A stretch of DNA of 64,000 nucleotides from JAHDHW01 sp965220465 (GTDB lineage: Bacteria > Bacteroidota > Bacteroidia > Chitinophagales > Saprospiraceae): assembly GCA_965220465.1 (NCBI GenBank), contig CBDCPZ010000019.1:1-64000 (forward strand). Reading direction: 5' to 3'. Positions 25,545 through 34,082 of this stretch are shown here, piece by piece. Every line of letters starts with the position of its first letter. Position 1 is the stretch's first letter. A model generated the notes under the pieces. The model had not been told where the DNA came from. It did no database searches and was given only the letters and a program-made list of their open reading frames with translations. Both the position numbers and the translations under genes were made by a program.

Positions 25545-28100
25545 CTATCTTTGAAGCTGTACAAAGCCCGATTGCAGATTTCCTTTTCCATCATCAAACA
25601 GATAAAAATAGCTTCCATCTGTAAGTTCTGTTCCTTGCCATGTTCCTTGCCAGTCATTTTGATAGTCCGTTGTCTGGAAAACCAGAAGTCCCCATCTATT
25701 ATAAACAAACAACCTGTTGCCTGGCAAATCTTCAATTCCGGAAATAACAAAGCTGTCATTTTTACCATCATTGTTTGGAGAAAAACCATTGTGAACCCTG
25801 ATTGCTTCACAATTGACTGTAATCCTTACCATGGCCGAATCACATCCATTTTCATTACAAAGGACATAACCAAATTCCATTGGATTACCAGAATTGCAAA
25901 AATCAGTTTCAGGAACAAAAGTCACGGTTTCATCATTGTTTACAAAGGCATCGCCTCTGTCGGGAAGCGGTTGCAAATAAAAAGTATCAATCAGGCCATT
26001 GATTTCATCATTCGCTAATACGTCGATGGTTAAAGGAGTATTCATTTCAGTAGTACCGACATCATCAACCGCATTTGGTTTTAGATCAGGAATTTCTTCA
26101 ACAGATACAGTTATAAAAGTGGTGTCGCAGTAACCCAGATTATCACAAACTACGATACAGGCGTTTTCACTCCCCTCTTCTATTCCGGTATAATTGATAC
26201 AAAAATTTGCGATGTCCAACTCAAAAAGTACAAATTCGCCAGAGGCATTTTCGCAAATATTTTCAATACTGATCACTTCTCCCATCAAGTCAGTTGTGTC
26301 AATGCAAAGCGTATCAATTGTATTAACCAAAACCGTTAAACCAATCGACTCTGTTGGAATGCAAGCCACCCAGGCATCAATCGTGTCACGACAACTTGTT
26401 ATATTATTTGTAAAAATTAATTGATGAATTCCCGCAGTTAAGCTGATCGAGGAACTATTGGTATCTGATTCGCAAACTTCAATGCTATTTTCAAAAAGGA
26501 TATTATTATCTAAAATAGTGAAATCATTGATTGATGCCATTGGTATTTCAACACACAAAGAAGCAAATTCATTGCAGTCATCTACTTTCAAATAGGCTAC
26601 TTCGTTTGTCAGAAAACTACTGCATCCATTATTTGGAATACAAGTCACTGTTACTTCCACAGAATCCTTACAAGCGGTTAAAGTATTTGTTAAAACAATA
26701 TTATAAAAACCAGTGTCCAATAAAATTAAAGTTGAATCTGATCCGCAACTTTGGAAAGTTCCGGTATAATTTACCCCATTGATGGCCATTTCATAATCTC
26801 CAATTTCAGTATACGGAACGGGTAAACAAACTTCTGCGGTAGAGTCACATTCCAAAGCTTGCACAGACATTGGCGTTCCACCAAAAAAGTCAGGACACGG
26901 AATACAATCAATAAATAATGAAATTGTATCCAAACACAAGGTTGCTGTGTTAGAAAAAATCAACTCATGATTTCCGACAGCTAGGGGCAATTCAATACTT
27001 GTTTGAGAAGGAATCGTACTGAGAACAGCTGTTCCGGTAAGTCCACTAACAATTTGCTGTACTTGAATATTACTATAAATATTGGCGCCGTTTCCGCCAA
27101 TGATCGTCAATGTACCAACATCTAAAATCCAGTTCCCTCCCGGATCCCAAATATTCATTGCATTGACAAGTTCTACAATGTTTGTAAAGACACCAATAAA
27201 CACCGATCCGTTGACCATCCAATTTTGCAACTGATAAGGTCCCGAATTACCTTGCGAAGGAATTCCGGAATAATCATAGGAAAAAGAACTGTTCGTTGCA
27301 CATTCCTGAATTATCCCGGTAAATAACAACCCATTATCCGTAATTGCATAATCGGGTGTTTTGCTCATCGGAATATCAAAACAAACAGCGGTATTTGAAG
27401 AACAATCAACAGCCATGAGATTGGTGCTTCCGGAGAATATTTCGGGGCAAGAAGTACAATTTATAACAATAATTATCGTATCCAAACAGCCTTCAACGGG
27501 TTCTGTAAATATTAATTCATGATATCCGGTATCCAGCGTTACCAGTGAGCCATTTGGATTTAAAGAGGTTGTCACATTTATAGTTTCTGTTTGGCTACTC
27601 GAAATCTGAGTTACAACCATATCGCCATAGTTTATTGCTGTTGTTCCTCCACGAATAGATGTGGTTGGGCTATCTAACAACCAATTACCAAGCGGATCCC
27701 AAACATTCATTGAATCTACCAAATCCGACATATCAGCTACCTGGCCTGACCAAACATTTCCATCAACAGACCATGAATCAATCATATAAGGCCCAGACAA
27801 TCCCGACCCAGGCAAAATAAAATAAGTATAAGCAAAAGACGTATCAAAATCACAGGCATTTACTCCACCTGAATAAGGCTGTCCGTTATCAGTAACCGAA
27901 TAAGTTAAAAAATCACCTAGCGGAATCCCTAGGCAAATTTCTGCACCAACTTCACAGTTTACTTTTGTTATTTCGATATAACTCGTGTCAATAAAACTAG
28001 AGCAAACAAACGGGTTTTGAGTTGCCTTTGCAGTGATACTGAAAAAGAAAAGTATCAGGAATATTAAAGGTATATTTTGATCTTTACAAACTCCGCTCAT
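25545..28100 (-). CDS. Surface protein with repeated Cys-rich modules and T9SS type B signal
   Basis: This 851-residue exported protein has a signal peptide (about 10-27), four related modules, a cadherin-like segment (DVLANDEINGLIDT) and a C-terminal gliding-motility/CHU_C domain (about 765-851: GFSPNNDGKNDSF, LFVYNRWGLLVF, DWQGTW, GSYFYLFDDGKG). Modules 1 and 2 are about 190 residues and share an inserted block with NIWDPGGNWILD-type sequence. Modules 3 and 4 are about 85 residues and lack it. Each module ends in a C-x-DTI/DSV strand plus a Cys. It is probably an adhesin exported by type IX secretion with PorP/SprF. Confidence 0.92.
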   Translation of the reverse strand: MSGVCKDQNIPLIFLILFFFSITAKATQNPFVCSSFIDTSYIEITKVNCEVGAEICLGIPLGDFLTYSVTDNGQPYSGGVNACDFDTSFAYTYFILPGSGLSGPYMIDSWSVDGNVWSGQVADMSDLVDSMNVWDPLGNWLLDSPTTSIRGGTTAINYGDMVVTQISSSQTETINVTTSLNPNGSLVTLDTGYHELIFTEPVEGCLDTIIIVINCTSCPEIFSGSTNLMAVDCSSNTAVCFDIPMSKTPDYAITDNGLLFTGIIQECATNSSFSYDYSGIPSQGNSGPYQLQNWMVNGSVFIGVFTNIVELVNAMNIWDPGGNWILDVGTLTIIGGNGANIYSNIQVQQIVSGLTGTAVLSTIPSQTSIELPLAVGNHELIFSNTATLCLDTISLFIDCIPCPDFFGGTPMSVQALECDSTAEVCLPVPYTEIGDYEMAINGVNYTGTFQSCGSDSTLILLDTGFYNIVLTNTLTACKDSVEVTVTCIPNNGCSSFLTNEVAYLKVDDCNEFASLCVEIPMASINDFTILDNNILFENSIEVCESDTNSSSISLTAGIHQLIFTNNITSCRDTIDAWVACIPTESIGLTVLVNTIDTLCIDTTDLMGEVISIENICENASGEFVLFELDIANFCINYTGIEEGSENACIVVCDNLGYCDTTFITVSVEEIPDLKPNAVDDVGTTEMNTPLTIDVLANDEINGLIDTFYLQPLPDRGDAFVNNDETVTFVPETDFCNSGNPMEFGYVLCNENGCDSAMVRITVNCEAIRVHNGFSPNNDGKNDSFVISGIEDLPGNRLFVYNRWGLLVFQTTDYQNDWQGTWQGTELTDGSYFYLFDDGKGNLQSGFVQLQR

Positions 28101-28800
28101 GAAAATTCATTTTTACCACAAAACTTTGATAAACAACTACTTAATGCAATTGTATCATATTTTTTAAGCCCCTTTTATTGAACGACAATATATTTATAGA
28201 AAAGGGAGATTACAGGATGGTTATGCACAACAAGGCTTAAGAACTGTCATATTAAACTTTTCAAAATTTGTACCAAGAAAATGGATCAAACCTAAATTTG
28301 TTTGGAAAGCAAAAAGCAAAAAGACTGGATAAAAAAAGGATTGGAATCAGGAGGACAAATTTATTTCAAATTTGCCTCCATCAATCCAATAGCTTTATAC
28401 AAAAGTCTGATTTGTAATGTTGGTTTTCTCGTTTAATTTGATGGCGTCTGTGTGGATTTCATCAAAGCCGTTTAATTTTCGATAATCAGACTAGTTAGGC
28501 TTCGACAAGCACTATGCCAAAGAAAGTATTTAAAAAATGCTTCCATTTTTTTAAAAAACATAAATTTGCTTATGCATTTTTAATCCGGCAAAGAACAAAA
28601 AATTGACTTTTTTATACAGGAAGAGGAAGAAAGAGATATCATTCAATCCATTCCGAGAACGAAATTTTTAATGGCTTTTAGTAATTAAATCTCTGCTTTT
28701 CTTTAATTTTCAATAAGTGATGTTGAAAACACGACTACTCAAAAAATTGTGAAGATGTAATAATATTCTCGTTATAAGCAGCCGTAAACCAAAACTGCAT
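28101..28800. other. Intergenic region with possible decayed minus-strand gene
   Basis: These 700 bp have no open gene. On the minus strand, short coding-like stretches occur just before a strong terminator, for example DYRKLNGFDEIHTDAIKLNE at about 28420-28485 and LLYKAIGLMEANLK at about 28365-28406, in different frames. They may be the tail of a dead gene; I cannot name the family. Confidence 0.35.
28338..28387 (-). terminator. Minus-strand intrinsic terminator
   Basis: A long two-part hairpin (inner stem 28350-28362 with 28368-28379, outer stem 28338-28343 with 28382-28387) is followed on the minus strand by an uninterrupted T-run. It lies about 410 bp past the stop of the Gfo/Idh/MocA gene, so it may serve that gene or a lost one. 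Confidence 0.65.
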
Positions 28801-29838
28801 TCAATTCAGCGAAAAGTTATTATCATCCAATGGACGGAGAGCTTTTGAAAACTTGTCGTCGTGTGGGTAATAAATGCCTGCTTCCATTCGAATTTCATCG
28901 AGCAATTCAATAAGATCGAGGCTGAAATGATGATTTAGCAGCGGACTGCTTAGTTTTTTCTTTGTAAGGCAACGCATCACTTCTTCTGCTTCATAGCTGT
29001 AACCATTGCTGTTGTAATCAAAGAAAATATCTTTAGGTTCTTGTCCGTGCAGCAACAAGGTAATGCTGGTTGGTTCGTGCCAGCGGCCATTGATTCGGAT
29101 GGTTCCTTTTTCGCCATAAATCAAGGCTTCGGTGGCTGTTTTTGCAACAATGGTTGAATGCAATAAAGCTAATTTGTTATTCGTATATTTTAAAATAATA
29201 CCACAACTCTCATCAACATTCGTTTGCCCAATAGTAGCCATCGCCTTTACATGAAGAGGTCTCCCCAAAATTAAAAGCGACAGAAAAACCGGATAAATTC
29301 CAATATCCAATAAAGAACCTCCTCCTAATTTTTGGTTATACAAACGGCCTTCTATATCGAAATCAGCTTTAAACCCAAAATCGGCTTTAATTGACAAAAC
29401 CTCTCCTATCGTTCCTTCTTTAATTATTGACAAGGTTTTTTCAATGCTTGGCAAAAACCTGGTCCAAAGCGCTTCCATCAAAAAAGTGTTATTGTTTTTG
29501 GAAGCAGCAATCATCCTGCGAACTTCCGCAGCGTTCATGGCAAAAGGTTTTTCACACAAAACAGGAATTTTTTGATTGAGGCACATGATTGTATTTTCGC
29601 AATGAAAAGCATGTGGAGTAGCTGTATAAACTACATCAAGATCGGGACAGTTTACAATTGATTCGTAGGACCCAAAAAAATGCGACGCACCGTATTGTTT
29701 GCCAAATATCTCCGCTTTTTCTATAGAACGCGAAGCAACAGCATGCAATTTTGCAGATTTCAGACCTTGCAAATCCTGAGCAAACTTATGCGCAATTTTT
29801 CCTAATCCGATAATTCCCCAATTAAAAACTTTTGCCAT
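28801..29838 (-). CDS. Gfo/Idh/MocA family NAD(P)-dependent oxidoreductase
   Basis: This 345-residue protein has the N-terminal Rossmann motif NWGIIGLGKIAHKFAQDL (residues 6-23, GxGxxA type), the EKPFAMN block (about 96-102) with the conserved Lys, and the C-terminal alpha/beta domain with GGGSLLDIGIYPVFLSLLILG (about 172-192), including the DxGxY motif of the dimeric dihydrodiol/1,5-anhydrofructose reductase branch. It likely oxidises or reduces a sugar or cyclic diol with NADP. It is monocistronic in a metabolic stretch, and the substrate cannot be assigned from context. Confidence 0.93.
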   Translation of the reverse strand: MAKVFNWGIIGLGKIAHKFAQDLQGLKSAKLHAVASRSIEKAEIFGKQYGASHFFGSYESIVNCPDLDVVYTATPHAFHCENTIMCLNQKIPVLCEKPFAMNAAEVRRMIAASKNNNTFLMEALWTRFLPSIEKTLSIIKEGTIGEVLSIKADFGFKADFDIEGRLYNQKLGGGSLLDIGIYPVFLSLLILGRPLHVKAMATIGQTNVDESCGIILKYTNNKLALLHSTIVAKTATEALIYGEKGTIRINGRWHEPTSITLLLHGQEPKDIFFDYNSNGYSYEAEEVMRCLTKKKLSSPLLNHHFSLDLIELLDEIRMEAGIYYPHDDKFSKALRPLDDNNFSLN

Positions 29839-30048
29839 GTTCTAAGCTATCTTGAGTTATTTTAATTTTTAAAAATCAAATCGAATTTAAGGGGGTCATT
29901 AATATCTACTTCGTTCTGCATCCCAAATTAGCAATATGATCTCTAAATGATAAACCGAATATAAAATATGTACTGATTTTTTAAAATTTTGTTCATTTTA
30001 AGCAAAAGGATTACAAGACAAAGTCTAAAAAGCGTACTTTAGCGAGTT

Positions 30049-30981
30049 ATGGAGAATATTGACATTGTTCGAATAAACTTCAATCCTGATCAACTCTTAG
30101 TACTCAATTTAAGCCTGGCATTCCTCATGTTCGGAGTCGCTTTAGATATAAAATTAGTTGATTTTCAAAACATTTTTAAAAGACCTAAGGCGCCGATTAT
30201 TGGTTTAGTTTCTCAATGGCTTTTCTTGCCCATACTTACGTTGGCTTTGGTTTGGATGTTCCGTCCGGCTCCAAGTATTGCATTAGGAATGATACTTATC
30301 GGAGTGTGTCCGGGAGGAAACGTATCCAACTTTGCAGTTCATCTTGCAAAAGCCAATGCAGCATTGTCCGTTATGCTAACCTCAATTTCCACCTTAGCTG
30401 CAGTTGTAATAACACCTTTGGCCTTTACTTTCTGGTCAGGATTTGTCCCTGATACTGAAAGTTTACGGGAAGTAATAAAAGTTGATCCGCAGCAAATGGT
30501 AATGACGATCATTCAACTTGTTTTTGTACCCTTAATTATTGGAATGGCAATCAATCATTATTTTCCGGCTTTGACAAGAAAAATAGAACGACCGGTTCGG
30601 ATTTTGAGCATTGTCATATTTTTCAGTTTTGTGATTTTCGCTGCAAAAAGTAATTGGGATAATATCGTCAATTACCTTCACATCGTTTTTTGGATTGTTC
30701 TGGTTCATAACAGCCTGGGGCTTTCAATGGGCTATGGTTTTGCTCGTGTGAATAAACTTCCGCAATCTGATGTCCGGGCTATTTCAATTGAAACAGGAAT
30801 TCAAAATTCAGGACTGGCCTTAATTCTAATTTTCAATTTTTTCGATGGCATCGGCGGAATGGCCATGATTGCTGCCTGGTGGGGAATTTGGCACCTTATT
30901 TCAGGATTTACGCTGGCAATGTGGTGGAGCAGGAACCAAGATGATCCTCAAAAGATTGTTGAAAGAGAACTTATCAATTAA
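30049..30981 (+). CDS. Bile acid:sodium symporter (BASS) family transporter
   Basis: This 310-residue membrane protein has about nine or ten helices. Typical BASS motifs are LAFLMFGVALDIKLVDF (about 24-40), LIGVCPGGNVSNFAVHLAKAN (about 84-104, the sodium/substrate crossover) and AISIETGIQNSGLALIL (about 244-260). The BASS family imports bile acids, pantoate or other organic acids with sodium. In an environmental bacterium the substrate is more likely a small carboxylate than a bile acid (inference). The heptanucleotide tandem repeat begins 50 bp downstream. Confidence 0.93.
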   Translation: MENIDIVRINFNPDQLLVLNLSLAFLMFGVALDIKLVDFQNIFKRPKAPIIGLVSQWLFLPILTLALVWMFRPAPSIALGMILIGVCPGGNVSNFAVHLAKANAALSVMLTSISTLAAVVITPLAFTFWSGFVPDTESLREVIKVDPQQMVMTIIQLVFVPLIIGMAINHYFPALTRKIERPVRILSIVIFFSFVIFAAKSNWDNIVNYLHIVFWIVLVHNSLGLSMGYGFARVNKLPQSDVRAISIETGIQNSGLALILIFNFFDGIGGMAMIAAWWGIWHLISGFTLAMWWSRNQDDPQKIVERELIN

Positions 30982-31030
30982 TTCCATCCTTTTTGTCAAC
31001 TTGATTGAGCAAAGAAAGTTATTTACTGGG

Positions 31031-31135
31031 TTTGTGGTTTGTGGTTTGTGGTTTGTGGTTTGTGGTTTGTGGTTTGTGGTTTGTGGTTTGTGGTTTGTGG
31101 TTTGTGGTTTGTGGTTTGTGGTTTGTGGTTTGTGG
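31031..31135. repeat. Perfect TTTGTGG heptanucleotide repeat, 15 copies
   Basis: Fifteen exact head-to-tail copies of TTTGTGG lie between the BASS transporter and the DinB gene, followed at 31157-31180 by a short CTTGAAC/TTTGAAC triplet of near-repeats. The unit does not divide by three, so the apparent reading frame across it is meaningless. The perfect copies imply recent slippage expansion. Confidence 0.95.
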
Positions 31136-31212
31136 TTTAACGAAAAATATTAAAAACCTTGAACCTTGAACTTTGAACCAAAAATCCATTGAACTTAAAT
31201 TTCTTGATACGA

Positions 31213-31773
31213 TTATTTAGGAAATCCTTCCATCTTCATCACATTTCTGGCTTGATTGAGGTGTCGTTCTTCGTGACCAGACAAAATAATGCAAACATCG
31301 TGTAGGCTATAAGTAATGATTTTTGTTGCAGGAGAAGTGACTATTGTTTTTTTATGATCATGCACGTCGGATTTTTTAATATATTCAATCAGTTCTTTTT
31401 GTGTTTCAAAAAAGATATCCAAAATATTGCCGGGAATATGACTTTTAGAGGGCTCAAAAACAGGAACGGTTTTATTTTTTTTATCGATGACAGGTTTGGT
31501 GGTGTTGATTAATAACTTTCCAAACAGACCTGGCAAAAAAGGAATTTTCTCCCAAAAATTAGATGGCTTAGTCCCATCTAACAGCGATTCAAATATATCA
31601 AAATAAAGTCTGTTGGAAGTGATGATATGATCCACACACTGTCCAACACTCCAGCTTTCCGAATTGGGTTTCCAGTTGAGTTGCTCGGTGTTCAAACCGC
31701 CAAGGTCTCTTTTATATTCCGAAGTCATTCGATCCAGCGTGTTAAGGATATCAGAGAGATAAGTATTTTTCAT
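31213..31773 (-). CDS. DinB family protein
   Basis: This 186-residue four-helix-bundle DinB/YfiT-like protein has the metal-site histidines in WSVGQCVDHIITSNRLYFD (about residues 41-59) and GHEERHLNQARNVM (about 167-180), the usual His triad of the superfamily. DinB-like proteins are metal-dependent and often act as thiol (bacillithiol or mycothiol type) transferases; the substrate is unknown. An in-frame start 19 codons upstream is rejected because a -7 box (31792-31799) overlies that region and ATG 31773 gives the typical N-terminus. Confidence 0.9.
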   Translation of the reverse strand: MKNTYLSDILNTLDRMTSEYKRDLGGLNTEQLNWKPNSESWSVGQCVDHIITSNRLYFDIFESLLDGTKPSNFWEKIPFLPGLFGKLLINTTKPVIDKKNKTVPVFEPSKSHIPGNILDIFFETQKELIEYIKKSDVHDHKKTIVTSPATKIITYSLHDVCIILSGHEERHLNQARNVMKMEGFPK

Positions 31774-31791
31774 AGTAAATTGGTTTTTGTT

Positions 31792-31799
31792 CAAAAATA
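31792..31799 (-). promoter_or_regulatory. Bacteroidota -7 box of DinB gene
   Basis: On the minus strand the sequence reads TATTTTTG (TAnnTTTG), 18 bp before ATG 31773. No -33 box is obvious. Confidence 0.5.
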
Positions 31800-31867
31800 A
31801 TATTTTACACTTAAAGATGCTGGCAATCAAACCACGAGACGCAATTCAAACAGTTGAAAACGCCAGT

Positions 31868-33193
31868 TTAAACCTGTTCCATTTCTTGCGAATATTTCCT
31901 TTTAAAATAAAAATACAATGGAATTCCAAACGCCAAAATAAGCAATCCATACCACGAAGTTCCAGGCATAGCAAGTAAGGTGCTTAATACAAACATTGCT
32001 GAAAACACAATATAAATGATCGGAACAAAAGGGAATAAAATTACTTTTACAGGACGCGTAATCTCTTTTCTTTTTACACGAAAAACAAAAATAGAAATAC
32101 CTGCCAGTGTCATAAAAATGATATCCATAAAAATCACAAAAGCCATCAAATCACGAAAAGAATTTAACACAACGATCAACAATATGGACCATGCGGCCTG
32201 GATAGTCATCGCCACGGCAGGCGTTTTATACGTTGGATGAAGCCAGGCTAATTGTTTGAAAAAGATACCATCATTGGCCATTGCCAGGTATATTCGGGGC
32301 GCTGACATTGCAAATATCCCAATTGACCCGAAAACCGAAAGCGAAATGACGACTGCCATTAATTGCCCTCCAAATGGAAAAACAACACCAAGTGCATCAC
32401 CTGCGATTGTCTCCGTCGCAGCTATTTGAGGCAGAGGTAAAAGCATCATATAAATCAAATTGATAAATATGTAAGTGATGGTAACAATGGTAACTCCGAG
32501 GATCATCGCCCGCGGAACAGTTTTTTCAGCATTGATTGCTTCACCGGACAAGTAGGACGCATGGTGCCAGCCGCCTATTGAAAAGAATACACCTATCAAT
32601 CCAACAAACATCGACTGGATTAAATTGTCTGGGGCCGTAGCCAGTGAAAAATCCATATCAACTCTGGATGCATCAAAATAAAAAACACCAACTAAAATAA
32701 TCCCCGCAATAGCAACTAATTTAAAACCTGTAAAAATATTGGCTAATAGTTGCCCGATACTAACTCCAAAAATATTGACCCCTGTCAAAAAAATAATAGC
32801 CATTACAGCCAAATTGGTTTTGCCTATGTTTTCAAAAAAAGAAAATGTGGTAATATATTCTGCAAAAAGAATCGCCAATGCAGCCATTGCACCGGTATTG
32901 ATAACCAACAAAGTCACCCATCCATAAAGAAATCCAATCAAATCGCCGTAAGCTTCTTTCAGATAAACATAAACCCCACCCGCCTTTGGAAACATCGACC
33001 CGAGCTCAGAAAAAGTGAGTGCTCCCGTAAGCGCAATTATTCCCCCAAACAACCACACTAAAAGAACGAGTAAATGATTAGGAACCGCTTCGACAACCTG
33101 TCCCGGCGCTGTAAATATTCCCGCTCCAATGCAAGAACCGACCGCAATCATTGTCAAACCATACAGGTTGAGATTCTTTTTAAGTTTTGTCAT
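31868..33193 (-). CDS. APC superfamily amino acid permease
   Basis: This 441-residue protein has about 12 transmembrane helices. The N-terminal motif GLTMIAVGSCIGAGIFTAPG (about 13-32) is the APC substrate-binding loop. Further hallmarks are FSELGSMFPKAGGVYVYLKEAYG (about 61-83) and FFSIGGWHHASYLSGEAINAEKTVPRA (about 203-229). It is closest to the LAT/YfnA-like branch of amino acid permeases. It starts 14 bp after the SGNH lipoprotein gene on the same strand (its stop at 33207), so the two may be co-transcribed. The substrate is not predictable. Confidence 0.93.
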   Translation of the reverse strand: MTKLKKNLNLYGLTMIAVGSCIGAGIFTAPGQVVEAVPNHLLVLLVWLFGGIIALTGALTFSELGSMFPKAGGVYVYLKEAYGDLIGFLYGWVTLLVINTGAMAALAILFAEYITTFSFFENIGKTNLAVMAIIFLTGVNIFGVSIGQLLANIFTGFKLVAIAGIILVGVFYFDASRVDMDFSLATAPDNLIQSMFVGLIGVFFSIGGWHHASYLSGEAINAEKTVPRAMILGVTIVTITYIFINLIYMMLLPLPQIAATETIAGDALGVVFPFGGQLMAVVISLSVFGSIGIFAMSAPRIYLAMANDGIFFKQLAWLHPTYKTPAVAMTIQAAWSILLIVVLNSFRDLMAFVIFMDIIFMTLAGISIFVFRVKRKEITRPVKVILFPFVPIIYIVFSAMFVLSTLLAMPGTSWYGLLILAFGIPLYFYFKRKYSQEMEQV

Positions 33194-33206
33194 TTTTTAA
33201 AAAACA

Positions 33207-33956
33207 TTAATTGTTTGGAGTAGCTTCAGAAAAACCAGAAAGCGATTCAATTAGGGGCTTCAATTGTGCTGTCCATTTCGAATAGCCCGCCTCGTTCATA
33301 TGAAGTCCATCATCAATAAAAATGGTAGAATCAGGAGTACCCTCTGCGGTAAGCATACTTGCACTGCTATCGAAATAATGAAGGTGAGGATTGCTTTCGA
33401 TGTACTTTTTAATCAAAAGGTTTCCTTCTTTAAACTGATCCCATAATTCCCAGCGATCCAAAGATGGTTTCATCGAAATATAAAGTAGCTGCGTTTCCGG
33501 TAAGGCTTGATGCACTATTTCATCAAATTGCTTAAAAGAATTAAAAACCTCCTGAGGAGTGTAACCATCGCTGATGTCGTTTTCGCCACTATAAAACACA
33601 ATCAGTTTTGGCTGGTAAGGAATCACGATCCTGTTAGCATAATAAGTTAATTCAGGAATAGTAGAACCTCCAAAACCACGATTAATGGCATGCATTGGCA
33701 GCATATCAACAACTAAAGATTTCCACAACCTGATGCTTGAACTTCCAACAAAAAGAATCTCATCATCAAAGGCAGTTCTCAATGAATCCTCGATTTCCAT
33801 ATTTCTGATGGCATCCGCAAAGCGGTTGACCATCTTTCCGGATTTTAAGGCGTAAGGTTCAGCAAGCGGAATATCTTTAACAGAAACGTCTCCTGAGCAA
33901 GCAAAAAAAGTGGTGCAAAAGCAGATGATAAATAGGCTGTAAAAAAGGTTTTTCAT
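33207..33956 (-). CDS. SGNH/GDSL hydrolase lipoprotein
   Basis: This 249-residue lipoprotein has lipobox TTFFAC (Cys20). Esterase block I is FVGSSSIRLW (about 69-78, nucleophile likely Ser73), block II NRGFGGSTIPEL (conserved Gly), block III YSGENDISDG (conserved Asn) and block V DGLHMNEAGY (catalytic Asp and His). All four SGNH blocks are present, so it should be active, probably as a carbohydrate or lipid esterase anchored on the outer face of a membrane. It lies just upstream of the permease gene. Confidence 0.93.
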   Translation of the reverse strand: MKNLFYSLFIICFCTTFFACSGDVSVKDIPLAEPYALKSGKMVNRFADAIRNMEIEDSLRTAFDDEILFVGSSSIRLWKSLVVDMLPMHAINRGFGGSTIPELTYYANRIVIPYQPKLIVFYSGENDISDGYTPQEVFNSFKQFDEIVHQALPETQLLYISMKPSLDRWELWDQFKEGNLLIKKYIESNPHLHYFDSSASMLTAEGTPDSTIFIDDGLHMNEAGYSKWTAQLKPLIESLSGFSEATPNN

Positions 33957-34030
33957 TTTGTTGGATTAAATTAATAAAAACGAAAATCCTAAGATAATGA
34001 AAATTATTTCTGCATTGAAAAAGAAAAAAA

Positions 34031-34056
34031 GGGCAAGAAACTAATGTTTCTTACCC
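34031..34056 (-). terminator. Terminator of the haloperoxidase-like gene
   Basis: An 11-bp stem (34031-34041 with 34046-34056, one mismatch) is followed on the minus strand by seven T then CTTTTT. It separates the haloperoxidase gene from the SGNH gene. Confidence 0.8.
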
Positions 34057-34082
34057 AAAATATTTTGAAAATATTTCGTTTG

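Noticed and set aside
25542..26018. Long plus-strand open frame antisense to the CHU_C gene
   Set aside because: A shadow of the minus-strand gene, with no promoter, poor protein-like composition and no recognisable motif.
31031..31135. Heptamer arrays as a CRISPR or transposon end
   Set aside because: Units are contiguous without spacers, no inverted ends or transposase are nearby.
30869..31153. Open frame across the TTTGTGG repeat, giving a VVCGLWF tandem peptide
   Set aside because: It is a translation of the non-coding heptamer array and overlaps the BASS gene in another frame; no start signal.
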